Below are positions 43,915 to 54,642 of a DNA stretch of 64,000 nucleotides, piece after piece (positions within the stretch are counted from its first letter, which is position 1; each line of letters opens with the position of its first letter). Source of the DNA: Afipia sp. (GTDB taxonomy: Bacteria > Pseudomonadota > Alphaproteobacteria > Rhizobiales > Xanthobacteraceae); contig JAFKEQ010000002.1 in the NCBI GenBank assembly GCA_017308575.1, forward strand, positions 436,832 through 500,831, written 5' to 3'. The notes beneath the pieces were generated by a model, which saw only the letters and a list, made by a program, of their open reading frames with translations, was not told where the DNA came from and ran no database searches. Both the position numbers and the translations under genes were made by a program.

Positions 43915-45726
43915 ATGGCGATAAAACCCGTCATCGATCTCTCGCTCGTGCAAAGCCCCCGCCCGATGGCGTCTTCCAGTTCCTTTGTTGAAGCTCCCCA
44001 GCGCTTGCGCGCGTTCGTCCGCGCGCGCGCTTCAAGCCTCATCGTTGTCGCGGCGCTGATCGGCGCCATGTCGGGCCTGTTCGTGGCGGCCATGAGCGCG
44101 GCAGTCGAATTCCTCCATGTCGTTCTGTTCCAGATTCCGATGGGCGCACGGCTTTCGGGCCTTAGCAGTGTCGATCCGGTGCGGGCCATCCTCGCGCCAT
44201 CGCTCGGCGGTCTTGTGCTCGGCGTCGCGCTGCTTTTGCTGCTGCGATGGCGGCCGGGCCGCGAAATCGACCCGATTGAAGCCAACGCGCTGCACGGCGG
44301 CTACATGTCGTTCCGGGGCAGTATCGTGGTCGCGCTGCAAACGATCTGGTCGAGCGGCGTCGGCGGCTCGGTCGGGCTTGAAGCGGGCTATACCCAATTG
44401 GCCAGCGGCGTGGCGTCCTCGATCGGCCGTGCATTCCATCTGCGCCGTGTGGACCAGCGCGTGATGGTCGGCTGTGGCGCGGCGGCTGCGATCGCAGGGG
44501 CCTTCGGTGCGCCGCTGGCGGGGGCGTTCTATGCCTTCGAGCTGGTTCTCGGCAGCTACACGCCTGCAAGCCTTGCCGCGATCGGTGTGGCCGCGGTGAC
44601 GGGACATGCCGTCGCGCGGGCCTTCTCGCCGCTATCGCTGGGCATCAGCATCCGTCCGATCGGCGAAGTGCTCGGGCAGGATCTTGCCATCGCGGCGATC
44701 CTCGGCCTGCTCGCCGCGCTGACCGGAATCGCGATCATGCGCGGCGTGGCGCTGTTCGATACGCTGCTCTCCAAGGTGAAATTGTGGACGCCATTGCGGC
44801 CTGCGCTCGGCGGTCTGATCGTCGGTCTGCTCGCGCTGGTAACGCCGCAGGTGCTGGCCTCCGGTCACGGCGCGCTCTATCTCAACAGCTTGATCGCGAT
44901 GCCAGTGGCAGTGATGGCCATGGTGTTCGTGCTGAAGGCGCTGGCGTCCATCGTGTCGCTCGGCTCGGGCTTTCGCGGCGGGTTGTTCTTCGCTTCATTG
45001 CTGCTCGGTTCGCTCGGAGGGCATCTTTTCGCGGCGGGCGTCTCTACAGTTCTGCCGGGCCGGGATCTCGACCCCGGCGTTTATGCGGTCATCGGTATGA
45101 GCGCGCTGTCTGCTTCGATCATCGGCGGGCCGCTGACGATGTCGTTCATCGCACTCGAAGCCACGGGGAATCTCTGGCTGACGACTGCCGTGCTGGTCGC
45201 CGTGATCGTATCGATGCAGGTGACGCGCGAACTGTTCGGCTATTCGTTCGCGACGTGGCGATTCCATCTGCGCGGCGAGACCATCCGCAGCGCCGCCGAT
45301 GTCGGCTGGATCAGGGATCTGACAGTGCGCAGGATGATGCGGTCCGATGTGACGATCGTGAATGTCGCGACCTCGGTTGCAGATTTCCGCGCCGCGTTTC
45401 CGCTGGGTTCGAAAACGCAGGTCGTCGCGGTCGATGCCGACGACAGATATGCGGGCATCGTGTTCGTGGCTGAAGCTCATGGATCGAACGATCATTCGGA
45501 CGGCAGCCTGCGTGAGATCGTGCACTATCGAGACGTGACGCTATTGCCGGGCATGGACATCCGCCAGGCGGTGGCGGCGTTCGATGAAGCCGAAGCAGAA
45601 TCGCTGGCGGTGGTGGAGACGGTGGATCGCGGCCGGGTGATCGGCCTTTTGACCGAAGCGCATGCGCTGCGCCGTTATGCCGAAGAGTCGGACAAGCATC
45701 GGCGCGATATGGTCGGCGAAATGTAA
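43915..45726 (+). CDS. ClC-family chloride channel/antiporter with C-terminal CBS-like region
   Basis: A membrane protein of about 603 residues. Roughly ten or more hydrophobic helices lie in residues 35-440. The ClC motif that carries the gating Glu is read as GGSVGLEAGYTQLASG (normally GREGP), keeping the Glu but not the Arg. SLGSGFRGGLFFASLLLGS provides the second conserved loop. A CBS-like cytosolic part (about 475-590) follows. The ATG 43915 is preferred over ATG 43966 and TTG 43885, none with a strong ribosome site. Whether it is a channel or a proton exchanger cannot be told. Confidence 0.88.
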   Translation: MAIKPVIDLSLVQSPRPMASSSSFVEAPQRLRAFVRARASSLIVVAALIGAMSGLFVAAMSAAVEFLHVVLFQIPMGARLSGLSSVDPVRAILAPSLGGLVLGVALLLLLRWRPGREIDPIEANALHGGYMSFRGSIVVALQTIWSSGVGGSVGLEAGYTQLASGVASSIGRAFHLRRVDQRVMVGCGAAAAIAGAFGAPLAGAFYAFELVLGSYTPASLAAIGVAAVTGHAVARAFSPLSLGISIRPIGEVLGQDLAIAAILGLLAALTGIAIMRGVALFDTLLSKVKLWTPLRPALGGLIVGLLALVTPQVLASGHGALYLNSLIAMPVAVMAMVFVLKALASIVSLGSGFRGGLFFASLLLGSLGGHLFAAGVSTVLPGRDLDPGVYAVIGMSALSASIIGGPLTMSFIALEATGNLWLTTAVLVAVIVSMQVTRELFGYSFATWRFHLRGETIRSAADVGWIRDLTVRRMMRSDVTIVNVATSVADFRAAFPLGSKTQVVAVDADDRYAGIVFVAEAHGSNDHSDGSLREIVHYRDVTLLPGMDIRQAVAAFDEAEAESLAVVETVDRGRVIGLLTEAHALRRYAEESDKHRRDMVGEM

Positions 45727-45895
45727 GCCTCCTGACGAGCGCCGTTCACGTCGGAGGGTTCCGGATAAATCCACTTTAATGCTCTCCATTAGCCCGTCGT
45801 TAACGGAGATTCATCGCAAGCGTGCGTGTCGCAACGCTATAGACGCGGAATTAGGCAAACAGGGCGAGATTGCGCTTCTCTGAACCGGGTACGCA

Positions 45896-47437
45896 ATGAA
45901 ACTGCTCGCATATTTGAGATCAAAACTGATCCGTTCCAGCCGGACATTCGTCTGGTCGGCCACGGCATGCGTCCTTCTGATCCTGCTCGGTTTCTTTCTG
46001 GCCATCGGCTACGATTTCTATCGGAGCGCGTTGCGGGTGAGCGAGCAGGCCGCCACCAACGTGGCCACGCTCGCGCAGCAGACCATCGCACGCGACATTG
46101 AACTCTACGCGCTCTCGCTTCAGTCCGTGCTTGATGGTGTGAACGATCCCGACATCCTTTACCAGGAGCCGGGGTTGCGTCAGAAAATCTTGTTCGACAG
46201 GTCCGCGACGGCGCCCGGGCTGGGTGCGATCGTTGTACTGGACGAGCACGGAGATATCAGCCTCGATTCGCAGGGATATCCCGTGCGCGCCGGTAACTTT
46301 GCCGACCGCGAATATTTCAAGGTTCACCGCGACGCGGCGGAGGACATCGGACTTTATGTCAGTGAACCGTTCAAGGCGCGCCTGCAGGATCAAGCCTGGA
46401 TGCTGTCCGTCAGCAGGCGCATCAGCAAGCCGGACGGAAGTTTCGGCGGCATCGTCTCCGGCACGATCCGGGTCAGCTATTTCGAACGGCTGTTCAACAA
46501 TGTCGCCATGCGCGACGGCGACCGGATGTTCCTGCTCAGGGACGACGGCACGCTGCTGGCGCGCAATGCGAGCACGAAAGCTAAGATCGGCACCAACTGG
46601 AAATCGTCTCCGATCTTCAGTCAGGTGATGGCGCGCACCAAGGGCGCGCTTGTCAGCGGGAAATCGACAGACGGCATAACGCGCCTCTATGCGTTCCATC
46701 ATGTCGACCGGCTGCCGCTCGTCGTCGCGGTGGGCGTTTCGACGGAGCAGATTCTCGCGCCATGGCGCTCGAAGATGATGGTTCTTGCCGGGATCTTCGC
46801 GGTGATGGCGCTCGGCGTTATCGGTCTGGTCTGGATGCTGGAAGGCGAACTGCGCCGGCGTGCCGCGGCGGAGGAAGCCGCGGAAGAACTGGCGCGGACG
46901 GACAGCCTGACCGGATTGCCCAACCGCCGCTGGTTCGACGAGACGCTGTCCCGCACATGGGATTCCGCGGTGCGCGATGGTGGCGCGGTTTCCCTGCTGA
47001 TGATCGACGTCGATCATTTCAAGTTGTTCAACGACAGCTATGGTCATCAGGCGGGCGACCGGACGCTGGTGGCCGTCGCGGCGGTCATCGATAAGGCCGT
47101 GAGGCGGCCTGATGATTTCGCCGCACGCTATGGCGGCGAGGAATTCGTCGTCGTGCTGCCGAATACGGACCGGCGGGGCGCAGCAAGCATCGCCGAAGCG
47201 ATCCGCGAGAAGATCCGTGCCTTGCTGGTGGGGCACTCCGGCACCAAGGAAGGGTTCGTCACCGTCAGCATCGGCGTCTCCAGCGCTGTGCCGCGGTCCG
47301 GACATGCGACGCGCGAGCATCTGCTCCGTGATGCGGACGCTGCGCTCTACCATGCCAAGGAAGCCGGACGGAATACCGTCCGGGTCGGCAATGTCTTGCC
47401 AGCCGATTTCGAACGGCAGGTCAGCCGCGCCCGCTGA
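45896..47437 (+). CDS. Diguanylate cyclase with periplasmic dCache-type sensor
   Basis: Makes c-di-GMP. The 513-residue product has TM1 (about 18-40), a periplasmic double-Cache-like domain (about 45-285; GNFADREYFKVHRDA, FGGIVSGTIRVSYFERLF), TM2 (about 290-315), and a GGDEF domain (about 335-500). The signature is RYGGEEF, an active form. RRPDDFAARYGGEEF also holds an RxxD inhibitory site, so product inhibition is expected. It lies next to two chemoreceptors, which suggests a motility/sessility locus. ATG 45896; a clear terminator lies beyond the facing MCP gene. Confidence 0.93.
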   Translation: MKLLAYLRSKLIRSSRTFVWSATACVLLILLGFFLAIGYDFYRSALRVSEQAATNVATLAQQTIARDIELYALSLQSVLDGVNDPDILYQEPGLRQKILFDRSATAPGLGAIVVLDEHGDISLDSQGYPVRAGNFADREYFKVHRDAAEDIGLYVSEPFKARLQDQAWMLSVSRRISKPDGSFGGIVSGTIRVSYFERLFNNVAMRDGDRMFLLRDDGTLLARNASTKAKIGTNWKSSPIFSQVMARTKGALVSGKSTDGITRLYAFHHVDRLPLVVAVGVSTEQILAPWRSKMMVLAGIFAVMALGVIGLVWMLEGELRRRAAAEEAAEELARTDSLTGLPNRRWFDETLSRTWDSAVRDGGAVSLLMIDVDHFKLFNDSYGHQAGDRTLVAVAAVIDKAVRRPDDFAARYGGEEFVVVLPNTDRRGAASIAEAIREKIRALLVGHSGTKEGFVTVSIGVSSAVPRSGHATREHLLRDADAALYHAKEAGRNTVRVGNVLPADFERQVSRAR

Positions 47438-47503
47438 TCGGATTGCTTAGGTAGATGCCGGTCTCTGCTGCGCCGAACCGGATCAGAACACAGACAAAAA
47501 GAA

Positions 47504-47527
47504 ACCGGCGGCCGTGAGGCCGCCGGT
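47504..47527 (-). terminator. Terminator between the diguanylate cyclase and MCP genes
   Basis: ACCGGCGGCC, 4-nt loop, GGCCGCCGGT. On the minus strand it is followed by TTCTTTTTG, so it mainly serves the chemoreceptor gene whose stop is at 47550; it can also act on the cyclase transcript. Confidence 0.85.
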
Positions 47528-47549
47528 TGTATTTCGCTCTGCGCCTGGG

Positions 47550-49241
47550 TCAGGCAGCGCGGACGTTGTTTAGGAACTTCTGCACTTCCATCTTGAGGCG
47601 CGTGCTGTCGCTCGATAGCAACTGGGCGGACGACAGCACCTGTCCGGAGGCTGCGCCGGTTTCACCGGCGCCGCGGCTGACGTCGGTGATGCTGTTCGCC
47701 ACTTCGCCGCTCAATTGAGCTGCCTGCTGGACGCTGCGGGAGATTTCCTGGGTTGCTGCACCCTGTTCTTCCACCGCCGCGGCGATGGCCGAGGAAATCT
47801 CCGAGATCAGGGTGATGGTCTTGCCGATTTCCTTGATCGTGGAGACCGACTCCTGAGTCGCGGTCTGCATGCTGGCGACCTGGGTGCTGATCTCCTCGGT
47901 CGCCTTCGCCGTTTGTGCGGCGAGGGCCTTGACCTCGGAGGCGACGACCGCGAATCCGCGTCCGGCGTCGCCGGCGCGAGCGGCTTCGATGGTCGCGTTC
48001 AGCGCGAGCAGGTTGGTCTGCTCGGCAACCGCCGTGATCAGTTTCACCACGTCGCCAATGCGGTTGGCGGCCTGCGACAGTTCGGCGATGTTGCTGTCGG
48101 TCTTCTGGGCCTGACGCACGGCCTCATCGGCAATGCGGCTGGATTCCTGGACCTGACGGCCGATCTCGCCGACCGACGACGTGATTTCTTCGGTCGCGAC
48201 GGCTACCGATTGCACGTTGCTCGACACTTCCTGCGAGGCGGTGGCCGCTTCGCCGGAGGTGTGGCCGGTGGTTTCGGCCGTGCTGGTCAGGGTGTTGGCG
48301 GCGGCTTCAAGTTCGGTCGAGGACGACGACAGGGACTCGACGAGTTCGCCGATCATCGTTTCGAATTCGCGCGTGATGCTGTCGACCCGCTGGCCGCGCT
48401 GGATCTTGGCTTCGGCTTCCTGCGAGGCGGCTTCGTCTGCGGCCTTCTTGGCGACCAGGGCTTCCTTGAAGACCTGCAGCGTGTCGGCCATCGCTCCGAT
48501 TTCCGTCTTTTCACCCTGGTGCGGAACTTCCGCGCTCAGGTCACCTTCGCCAAGCGACTTCATGGGCTGCACGATAGAGTCGATGCCGCGGGACACGTCG
48601 CGGATCAGGTAGAAGCCAGCGACGAAGCCGGAGATGATGGCAAAGGCAAGGGCTCCCACGACAAGGCTGAAAGCCATGGCGTAGCTGTCGGCCGCGTCCT
48701 TCCCGGCGACATCGGCGCCCTTGTTGTTGAGTTCGACGTCCTTTGCCAGGATTTCGTCAGCCTTGAGGCCGATCGGATTCACCGTCTTCACGTTGATGTC
48801 CGACACTTCGGTAATCGATTTTCCGGCGGCGGCGCGCGACAGCGCCATGATGTTCTGGGTGCCTTGCCGGTATTCGTCCCAGACTTTCGCCCAATCATGA
48901 TACAGAGCGCGCTCTTCCGGCGAGGTGATCAGCTTCTCGTAGCGGCTGCGGATATCGGCGTTTCGCTCTTCCACGCTCCGCAGGGTCTTTTCCTGCGCCA
49001 GCTTGTCTTCGAGGCTGTCGGCCAGCATGTGCTGGCGGATCACGTTGCGATAGGTGATGGTGCCGGCGCGCAGTTCACCAAGAGTGCGGACTGCCGGCAG
49101 CCAATTGGTCTGGATGTCGACCGCACTCGCGTTGATATTCTGCATCTGCCGGATGGCGAGAAGTCCCATTGCCGTCATGACAACGAGGAGGAACGCGATC
49201 ACAGCCGTGATCTTGGTGCGAATGGAAAGCTTGGAAAACAT
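47550..49241 (-). CDS. Methyl-accepting chemotaxis protein 1
   Basis: A 563-residue transmembrane chemoreceptor. TM1 (about 10-30) is followed by a four-helix-bundle periplasmic domain (about 35-185), TM2 (about 190-212), a HAMP domain (about 213-266, with [20 protein letters not shown]), and the signalling domain with the hairpin tip [20 protein letters not shown] then [20 protein letters not shown]. The C-terminus has no WEEF-type CheR pentapeptide (ends [10 protein letters not shown]). It is about 60 percent identical by eye to the next MCP, a tandem duplicate, each with its own terminator. Confidence 0.95.
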   Translation of the reverse strand: MFSKLSIRTKITAVIAFLLVVMTAMGLLAIRQMQNINASAVDIQTNWLPAVRTLGELRAGTITYRNVIRQHMLADSLEDKLAQEKTLRSVEERNADIRSRYEKLITSPEERALYHDWAKVWDEYRQGTQNIMALSRAAAGKSITEVSDINVKTVNPIGLKADEILAKDVELNNKGADVAGKDAADSYAMAFSLVVGALAFAIISGFVAGFYLIRDVSRGIDSIVQPMKSLGEGDLSAEVPHQGEKTEIGAMADTLQVFKEALVAKKAADEAASQEAEAKIQRGQRVDSITREFETMIGELVESLSSSSTELEAAANTLTSTAETTGHTSGEAATASQEVSSNVQSVAVATEEITSSVGEIGRQVQESSRIADEAVRQAQKTDSNIAELSQAANRIGDVVKLITAVAEQTNLLALNATIEAARAGDAGRGFAVVASEVKALAAQTAKATEEISTQVASMQTATQESVSTIKEIGKTITLISEISSAIAAAVEEQGAATQEISRSVQQAAQLSGEVANSITDVSRGAGETGAASGQVLSSAQLLSSDSTRLKMEVQKFLNNVRAA

Positions 49242-49361
49242 GATGTGTCCTGGGTCTTTCTGACCGTTGGAAGCAGCGGAGAGGGCGGGAATGCGGTTGT
49301 CCGGTGAGTCCGCTCCGCTTTTCGGCAGATCGGATTACCGTTCAGACTTTCTCGAAGTTGG

Positions 49362-49377
49362 GTGAAATCTTGGTAAA
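49362..49377 (-). promoter_or_regulatory. Shared upstream motif, MCP 1
   Basis: GTGAAATCTTGGTAAA on the + strand (read TTTACCAAGATTTCAC toward the gene), 121 bp before the MCP 1 start. The MCP 2 gene has the same 16-mer with one change. Confidence 0.45.
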
Positions 49378-49477
49378 GGTATTGAAATGGGGATCGGCAA
49401 AGAGCCGCTTTTCGTGCGGCGTTTGTGCCGACGCACGTTGCGTGAAATGCATGGATTCCTTTTTGTGCAATAACAAA

Positions 49478-49506
49478 AACCCGGCGGGCTTTCGCGCCGC
49501 CGGGTT
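49478..49506 (-). terminator. Terminator of MCP 2
   Basis: AACCCGGCGG, 9-nt loop, CCGCCGGGTT; on the minus strand it is followed by a T5 run. It lies 26 bp after the MCP 2 stop. Confidence 0.88.
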
Positions 49507-49531
49507 CTGAACGTTCGCAGGGCGAATCCGG

Positions 49532-51214
49532 CTACGCGGCGCGGATCGTCACCAGGAAGTTCCGGACTTCCGTCTGAAGATGGTTGCTTTCCTTGGAGAG
49601 CGATTGAGCCGCCGCCAGCATCTGTGTCGACGCGGCTCCCGTTTCGCTGTTGCCGCGGTCGACGTCCGTGATGTTCGTCGCCACCCGGGCGCTGAGCCCG
49701 GCGGCCTGCTGGACGTTGCGGGCGATCTCCTGGGTCGCGGCGCCCTGTTCCTCGACGGCGGCCGCGATCGCGGCGGAAATCTCGGAAATCAGGTTGATGG
49801 TGCCGCTGATCTCCCGGATCGTCTCCACCGAAGCGCCGGTGGCGGTCTGCATGCCCGCGATCTGCGCGGTGATTTCGTCCGTGGCCTTGGCGGTCTGGGA
49901 CGCCAGAGCCTTGACCTCGCTGGCCACCACGGCAAAGCCGCGACCGGCTTCACCGGCACGGGCGGCCTCGATGGTCGCGTTCAGCGCCAGGAGGTTGGTC
50001 TGTTCCGCGATGGCGGTGATCAGCTTCACCACATCGCCGATCCGTGCCGCGGCGCTCGACAGCTCATTAATGCTGGCGTCGGTCTTTCCGGCCTGCTCGA
50101 CGGCGACCTTGGCCACCCGGCTGGATTCCTGCACCTGGCGGCTGATCTCGCTCACCGAAGAGGTGATTTCTTCCGTCGCCGTGGCGGTGGACTGAATGCT
50201 TTCCGAGACATCCTGCGAGGCGTTCGCTGCCTCGCTGGAGAGCTGGCGGGTGATCTCCGCGGAATGACTGAGGGTGCTGGCGGTCGCTTCCATTTCGGTC
50301 GATGCGGACGACAACGAGCCGATCAGTTCGCCGATCATGGTTTCGAAGCGGCCGGTGGCCTGATCGAGAACTTCGGCGCGGCGCATCTTGACGGCGGCCT
50401 CCGCCGCAGCCGCTTCGTCGGCGGCCTTCTTGGCGAGCATGGCATCCTTGAAAACCTGAACGGTATCGGCGATCTGGCCGATTTCGGTGCGCTCGCCCTG
50501 ATGGGGGACATCAGTGTTCAGGTCACCCGTTGCCAGAGCGCGCATCGGCGTCAGGACCGAGCCGATCCCGCGGGCCACATCACGAACGATCAGGATAGCG
50601 GCAAAAAGGCCCGCCAATGTCATGGCGATGAGCGCGCCCAGCACGATCAGAAACGCCATTCCGTAAACGTTTTCAGCCTTTTGCCCCGAGGTTGCCGCGC
50701 CCTTGTCGTTCAGCTCGACGAGCTTTGCCAGCACGGCGTCCATGCTGCGGCCGGCGACGGTCGCGCGCTGGGCGTTCACGGCGCGGGCCTGGGCGACTTC
50801 GTGCTTGCGGGCGTGGGCGATGACTTCGCCGGCTGCTTCGAGGAAGCTCTTCCAGGTGGTCGAAAGGTCCTTGTACAGCGCCGCTTCCTCCGGTGAGGAA
50901 ATCAGCGGCTCATAGGCTTTATTCGCCACGTCATAATCCTTGGCGCGCGCATCGAGATTGCGCTGGATGTCCGCCATGAACTTCTCGTCCGGCTCGGTCA
51001 GATAGTCGCGGAGCACGGCTCGATACCGCGCCGACTGGGTGCGCAACTCGCCGAGCAGGCGGACGCTCGGGAGCCAGCTTGTCTTGATGTCCTGCGCCGA
51101 GGTGTTGATCGCGCGCATCTCGATGATGGCGAACAGGCCCATGGCGGTCAGAGCAACGAGCAGGAGCGCAACGAGGGCGATGAGCTTGGTTCGGATGGAG
51201 AGCCTGGAGAGCAT
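49532..51214 (-). CDS. Methyl-accepting chemotaxis protein 2
   Basis: A 560-residue chemoreceptor, paralog of MCP 1. It has the same layout: TM1 ([20 protein letters not shown]), a four-helix-bundle sensor, TM2 near 190-212 ([20 protein letters not shown]), HAMP ([17 protein letters not shown]), then the signalling tip [20 protein letters not shown] and [15 protein letters not shown]. The sensor helices differ most from MCP 1, so ligands probably differ. ATG 51214 has AAAGGAC before it; the longer frame begins outside the promoter motif and is not needed. Confidence 0.95.
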   Translation of the reverse strand: MLSRLSIRTKLIALVALLLVALTAMGLFAIIEMRAINTSAQDIKTSWLPSVRLLGELRTQSARYRAVLRDYLTEPDEKFMADIQRNLDARAKDYDVANKAYEPLISSPEEAALYKDLSTTWKSFLEAAGEVIAHARKHEVAQARAVNAQRATVAGRSMDAVLAKLVELNDKGAATSGQKAENVYGMAFLIVLGALIAMTLAGLFAAILIVRDVARGIGSVLTPMRALATGDLNTDVPHQGERTEIGQIADTVQVFKDAMLAKKAADEAAAAEAAVKMRRAEVLDQATGRFETMIGELIGSLSSASTEMEATASTLSHSAEITRQLSSEAANASQDVSESIQSTATATEEITSSVSEISRQVQESSRVAKVAVEQAGKTDASINELSSAAARIGDVVKLITAIAEQTNLLALNATIEAARAGEAGRGFAVVASEVKALASQTAKATDEITAQIAGMQTATGASVETIREISGTINLISEISAAIAAAVEEQGAATQEIARNVQQAAGLSARVATNITDVDRGNSETGAASTQMLAAAQSLSKESNHLQTEVRNFLVTIRAA

Positions 51215-51390
51215 CAAACAGTCCTTTCGAGGTCTTCTGACCTCGTTCAAGAAAGCGGACGAATCCAAACAAAGCAGTTTGGCCGTCGAAAATGACTTCG
51301 ACGCCTAAAAGGCGCAGCGGTATTGGCAATTTCCAGTCGGTGACCCGCTGTCAGGAACGGGTGCCCGCCCTACAAACGTAAATAAATTCC

Positions 51391-51406
51391 GTGAAATGTT
51401 GGTAAA
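51391..51406 (-). promoter_or_regulatory. Shared upstream motif, MCP 2
   Basis: GTGAAATGTTGGTAAA, differing at one base from the motif before MCP 1, 177 bp upstream of the MCP 2 start. It lies in the 331-bp divergent gap before the DUF1194 gene; nothing else in that gap is recognised. Confidence 0.45.
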
Positions 51407-51545
51407 TGCCTCCGGACCGGGCATCCGGCCCGAAAAAGGGCACGATGCGGCGCTGCTGTGAACATCGTGGATGGGGTCCGGATTCCGGCCTTTCCGGGCC
51501 GAACGGCTCGTGTCACCATCGCAGCCTGAAGACGGGAGGTCAGCC

Positions 51546-52373
51546 ATGCGCTGGTGTGTCTCGATCGGAGCGGTGCTTGTGGCCGGTGCGCTTGCCGGCG
51601 GGGATACCCCCGGGGTTGCGGCGCCCGCCGCGCCGTCCCCGTCCGTTGACGCCACGGTGGACGTCGAACTGATCCTCGCGGTCGACATCTCTTATTCCAT
51701 GGACATGGATGAATTGGCCTTGCAACGCGAGGGGTATGCGGACGCCATTATCTCGAAGGAATTCCTGCAGGCGCTCAAGACCGGACCGACCGGCAAGGTG
51801 GCGGTGACGTATTTCGAATGGGCGGCCTCCACCGACCAGAGGGTTGTGATGCCATGGCGGGTGATCGACGGCCCGGAATCCGCCGGAGCGGTGGCCGAGG
51901 ACATCCGCAAAGCGCCGCTGCGCCGCGCCTCGCGCACATCGATTTCCGGCGCGATCAATTTCGCCATGCCGCTGTTCGACGCTAACGCCTATCGCGGCAT
52001 TCGCCGCGTGATCGATATTTCGGGAGACGGGCCCAACAACAACGGCGAGCCGGTCACGATCGCGCGTGACGCGGCGCTGGCCAAGGGTGTGACCATCAAC
52101 GGCCTGCCGATTATGTCCAAGGCAACCAATTATGCGACGATGGATATCGAGAACCTCGATATCTATTACGAGGATTGCGTGATCGGCGGCGCGGGCTCGT
52201 TCGTGGTGCCGATCAAGATTCGCGAGAAGTTCAAGGAAGCAATCCGCACCAAGCTGGTGATGGAGGTCGCGCATCGCGTGCCGGAACTCTCCGTTGTGCC
52301 GGCCGCAACGCGGGCGCAGCGAGTCTCCTGCACCATCGGCGAGAAGATCTGGCAGGAGCGGTGGGGGCAGTAG
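51546..52373 (+). CDS. DUF1194 secreted protein with von Willebrand A fold
   Basis: A 275-residue exported protein. The signal peptide (WCVSIGAVLVAGALAGG) is followed by a vWA-type domain with the MIDAS motif DISYSM (DxSxS) at about 48-52 and VIDISGDGPNNNGEP in the middle. ATG 51546 has GGAGG six bases before. DUF1194 proteins are common in Rhizobiales; the role is unknown, a metal-dependent adhesion or envelope function is only an inference. It is divergent from MCP 2. Confidence 0.88.
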   Translation: MRWCVSIGAVLVAGALAGGDTPGVAAPAAPSPSVDATVDVELILAVDISYSMDMDELALQREGYADAIISKEFLQALKTGPTGKVAVTYFEWAASTDQRVVMPWRVIDGPESAGAVAEDIRKAPLRRASRTSISGAINFAMPLFDANAYRGIRRVIDISGDGPNNNGEPVTIARDAALAKGVTINGLPIMSKATNYATMDIENLDIYYEDCVIGGAGSFVVPIKIREKFKEAIRTKLVMEVAHRVPELSVVPAATRAQRVSCTIGEKIWQERWGQ

Positions 52374-52402
52374 CTGTGGAGCGAATGCAGCAGATTCTGT
52401 TG

Positions 52403-52492
52403 TCATCACCGGGCTTGTCCCGGTGATCCCGACGGATTGAGCATGGTGCCCGGTTGGTCGGGATGGCCGGAACAAGTCCGGCCAGGACAATT
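52403..52492. repeat. REP-type palindromic element, uninterrupted copy
   Basis: GTCATCACCGGGC-TTGTCCCGGTGATCC, a linker with TTGAGCATGGTGC, then TCGGGATGGCCGG...CCGGCCAGGACAAT. It is the same layout as the copy at 30956-31077, which carries a 32-bp insert. Confidence 0.8.
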
Positions 52493-52507
52493 TTGGAAAA
52501 CTGCGGT

Positions 52508-53752
52508 CTACCGCCGGAACCGCGCCACCAGTTCCACATGCGGTGTGTGGCGGAATTGGTCGACCGGCGTCACCGTATCGAGCTTGAACCCCGCGTCGAT
52601 CAGAATGCGTGCGTCGCGTGCGAAGGTCACCGGATTGCAGGACACGGCGATCACGAGCGCGATCTTGCTGGCGGCCAGTTGCTGCGATTGCGCCTGTGCG
52701 CCCTGACGCGGCGGATCGAAAACCACGCCGTCGTAGTCGCGCAGTTCCTGCGGCACCAGCGGACGCCGGAACAGATCCCGTGCTTCGGCCTTGATCGGCT
52801 TCAGCCCCTGCGTGGTCTTCACCGCGTTCTGAAGGGCTGTGATCGCACCCTGATCGCTGTCGAACGCCGCGACTTTGAACTTCTCCGCAAGGCGCAGAGC
52901 GAACGGTCCGAATCCGCAGAACAGATCGGCGATGTGCTTCGCACCCTTGATGCGCGCGATGGCAAGCTCGGCGAGTGTCCGTTCGCCAAGCGCCGTCGGT
53001 TGCATGAAAGACCCCGGTGGCAGCGTGACCTGCGCCTTGCCGACCTGCGCGACCGGCGGTTTGCGCATGATCACCAGTTCGCCATGGCGCGTGAGCCGCG
53101 CGAGATTGTGTCTTTCCGCAAGTTTTGACAGCGCTGTCAGCAGCGCCGTTCCGAGCGGGCCCGATCCGCGCACGTCGACGTCGAGGCCGTTGTCCGCGGC
53201 CGTCACCTGAATGTCGAGCGGCTTGCTGACGGGCCTGAGCAATTCAGCGATCTCGTTCGCGGCCTCGATCGCCCCGTGCATGGACGGATCGAGGATCGGG
53301 CAGCGGTCGATGGCGATGATCTCGTGCCGCCCCGCCGCCGCGAAACCGACACGGAGGATGCCTTGCGGGCTTTGCCGGGCATGAAGTGTTATCCGGCGGC
53401 GGCCGGTGCCGTGCGCATCGACCAGTTCATCGACCTCGCAGGCGATGCCCGCCTGATTGAGGATGTCGACGACGAGCTGCCGCTTCCAGTTGCGATAGGC
53501 GGCGGGCTGCCAGTGCTGGATGGCGCAGCCGCCGCATGTGCCGAAATGCGGACAGAACGGTTCGATGCGCTCCGGGCTCGGCGCGACGATATGCGCCAGT
53601 TCGCGCCGCTCCGGATGACCGGGCGAGGGGAGTACGTCAACGGTCTCGCCGCCAAGTGCATAGGGCACGTAGATGTTCGCACCGTCAGCGAACGCGACGC
53701 CATCGCCGAAATGGCCGACATGATCGATGGTGAGACGTTGAGGCATGACCAT
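52508..53752 (-). CDS. 23S rRNA (uracil-C5)-methyltransferase, RlmD/TrmA family
   Basis: SAM-dependent RNA m5U methyltransferase of 414 residues. A TRAM-like N-terminus (1-55) is followed by the Fe-S cluster Cys set [15 protein letters not shown] (about 66-80), the SAM-binding fold [13 protein letters not shown] (about 285-297), DPPRQGAQ, and the nucleophilic Cys in [11 protein letters not shown] (about 368-378). All catalytic parts are present. RlmD (U1939) is the likeliest member, but RlmC/TrmA-type specificity cannot be excluded. Its ATG overlaps the tlyA stop (TGATG), so the two rRNA methyltransferase genes are coupled. Confidence 0.9.
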   Translation of the reverse strand: MVMPQRLTIDHVGHFGDGVAFADGANIYVPYALGGETVDVLPSPGHPERRELAHIVAPSPERIEPFCPHFGTCGGCAIQHWQPAAYRNWKRQLVVDILNQAGIACEVDELVDAHGTGRRRITLHARQSPQGILRVGFAAAGRHEIIAIDRCPILDPSMHGAIEAANEIAELLRPVSKPLDIQVTAADNGLDVDVRGSGPLGTALLTALSKLAERHNLARLTRHGELVIMRKPPVAQVGKAQVTLPPGSFMQPTALGERTLAELAIARIKGAKHIADLFCGFGPFALRLAEKFKVAAFDSDQGAITALQNAVKTTQGLKPIKAEARDLFRRPLVPQELRDYDGVVFDPPRQGAQAQSQQLAASKIALVIAVSCNPVTFARDARILIDAGFKLDTVTPVDQFRHTPHVELVARFRR

Positions 53753-54483
53753 CAGCCGCGTCGCGCGCCGATGAAGAATTCGACATTGCCGTCACCGCCC
53801 GCAATGGAAGACGGAAAGACCTTGATGTCGGTGCAGCCGAGCGATGCGGCGAAGGCGGCGATGTCGTCGCACGCCGCTTTATGCACGGCCGCGTCGCGGA
53901 TGATGCCCTTCTTCAGATGCTTCCTGTCGGCTTCGAATTGGGGCTTGATCAGCGCCAAGAGATGCATCGGCGCGGCGGCGAGCGGCAACACCGCCGGAAG
54001 GACCAGCTTGAGCGAGATGAAACTGGTGTCGATCACCACCACGTCGGGCCGGATGTCGAGACGCTTGCCTGCCAGCGAGCGGATGTCGGTTTCTTCCATC
54101 GAAACGATTTTCGGATGACCGTGCAGGCTGGAATGCAACTGCCCGCGCCCGACGTCGATGGCGTAGACAAGGCTCGCGCCGTTCGCGAGCAGCACTTCGG
54201 TGAATCCACCGGTGGATGCGCCGACATCGACGCAGACATGATCCTCGATCTCGATCGGATACTGTTCGAGCGCGCCGGCGAGCTTGACGCCGCCACGCGA
54301 GACCCATGGATGCGCGGGCTCCGCGAGAATTTCGGCGTCGGCATCGATCGTTTCGGATGCTTTGGTCACCGGCTTGCCGTTGGCTGTGACACCGCCTGCC
54401 TCGATGGCCGCCTGCGCGCGGGCGCGGCTCTCGAATAGGCCGCGTTCGACAAGGAGGATATCCGCGCGCTTGCGAGGGGTCAT
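53752..54483 (-). CDS. tlyA: TlyA-family rRNA 2'-O-methyltransferase
   Basis: A 243-residue methyltransferase acting on rRNA cytidines in relatives (called hemolysin A in old annotation). An S4 RNA-binding domain (about 3-65: [20 protein letters not shown]) is followed by an FtsJ-like domain (about 80-235) with [17 protein letters not shown] and the Lys/Asp catalytic set ([21 protein letters not shown]). ATG 54483 is chosen because it starts with the canonical [11 protein letters not shown]. It is coupled to the RlmD-like gene and lies 159 bp after dxs with a repeat between. Confidence 0.92.
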   Translation of the reverse strand: MTPRKRADILLVERGLFESRARAQAAIEAGGVTANGKPVTKASETIDADAEILAEPAHPWVSRGGVKLAGALEQYPIEIEDHVCVDVGASTGGFTEVLLANGASLVYAIDVGRGQLHSSLHGHPKIVSMEETDIRSLAGKRLDIRPDVVVIDTSFISLKLVLPAVLPLAAAPMHLLALIKPQFEADRKHLKKGIIRDAAVHKAACDDIAAFAASLGCTDIKVFPSSIAGGDGNVEFFIGARRG

Positions 54484-54493
54484 TTGCTGCCTT

Positions 54494-54612
54494 CCTTCAC
54501 CTCTCCCGTGGGAGAGGTCGCCGAGCAAAGCGAGGCGGGTGAGGGCGTAGAATCTACGATAGATCCAGAGCCCCTCACCCCAACCCTCTCCCCGTCGGGG
54601 AGAGGGAGTGCA
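54494..54612. repeat. CTCTCCCC-type intergenic repeat
   Basis: CACCTCTCCCGTGGGAGAGGTCG, then an inverted CCCTCACCCCAACCCTCTCC...GGGGAGAGGG unit. It is like the element at 60210-60350. Both are of the palindromic kind frequent in Rhizobiales. Confidence 0.75.
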
Positions 54613-54642
54613 TCGCACATGCCGCACTCATAGCGCTAAAAC

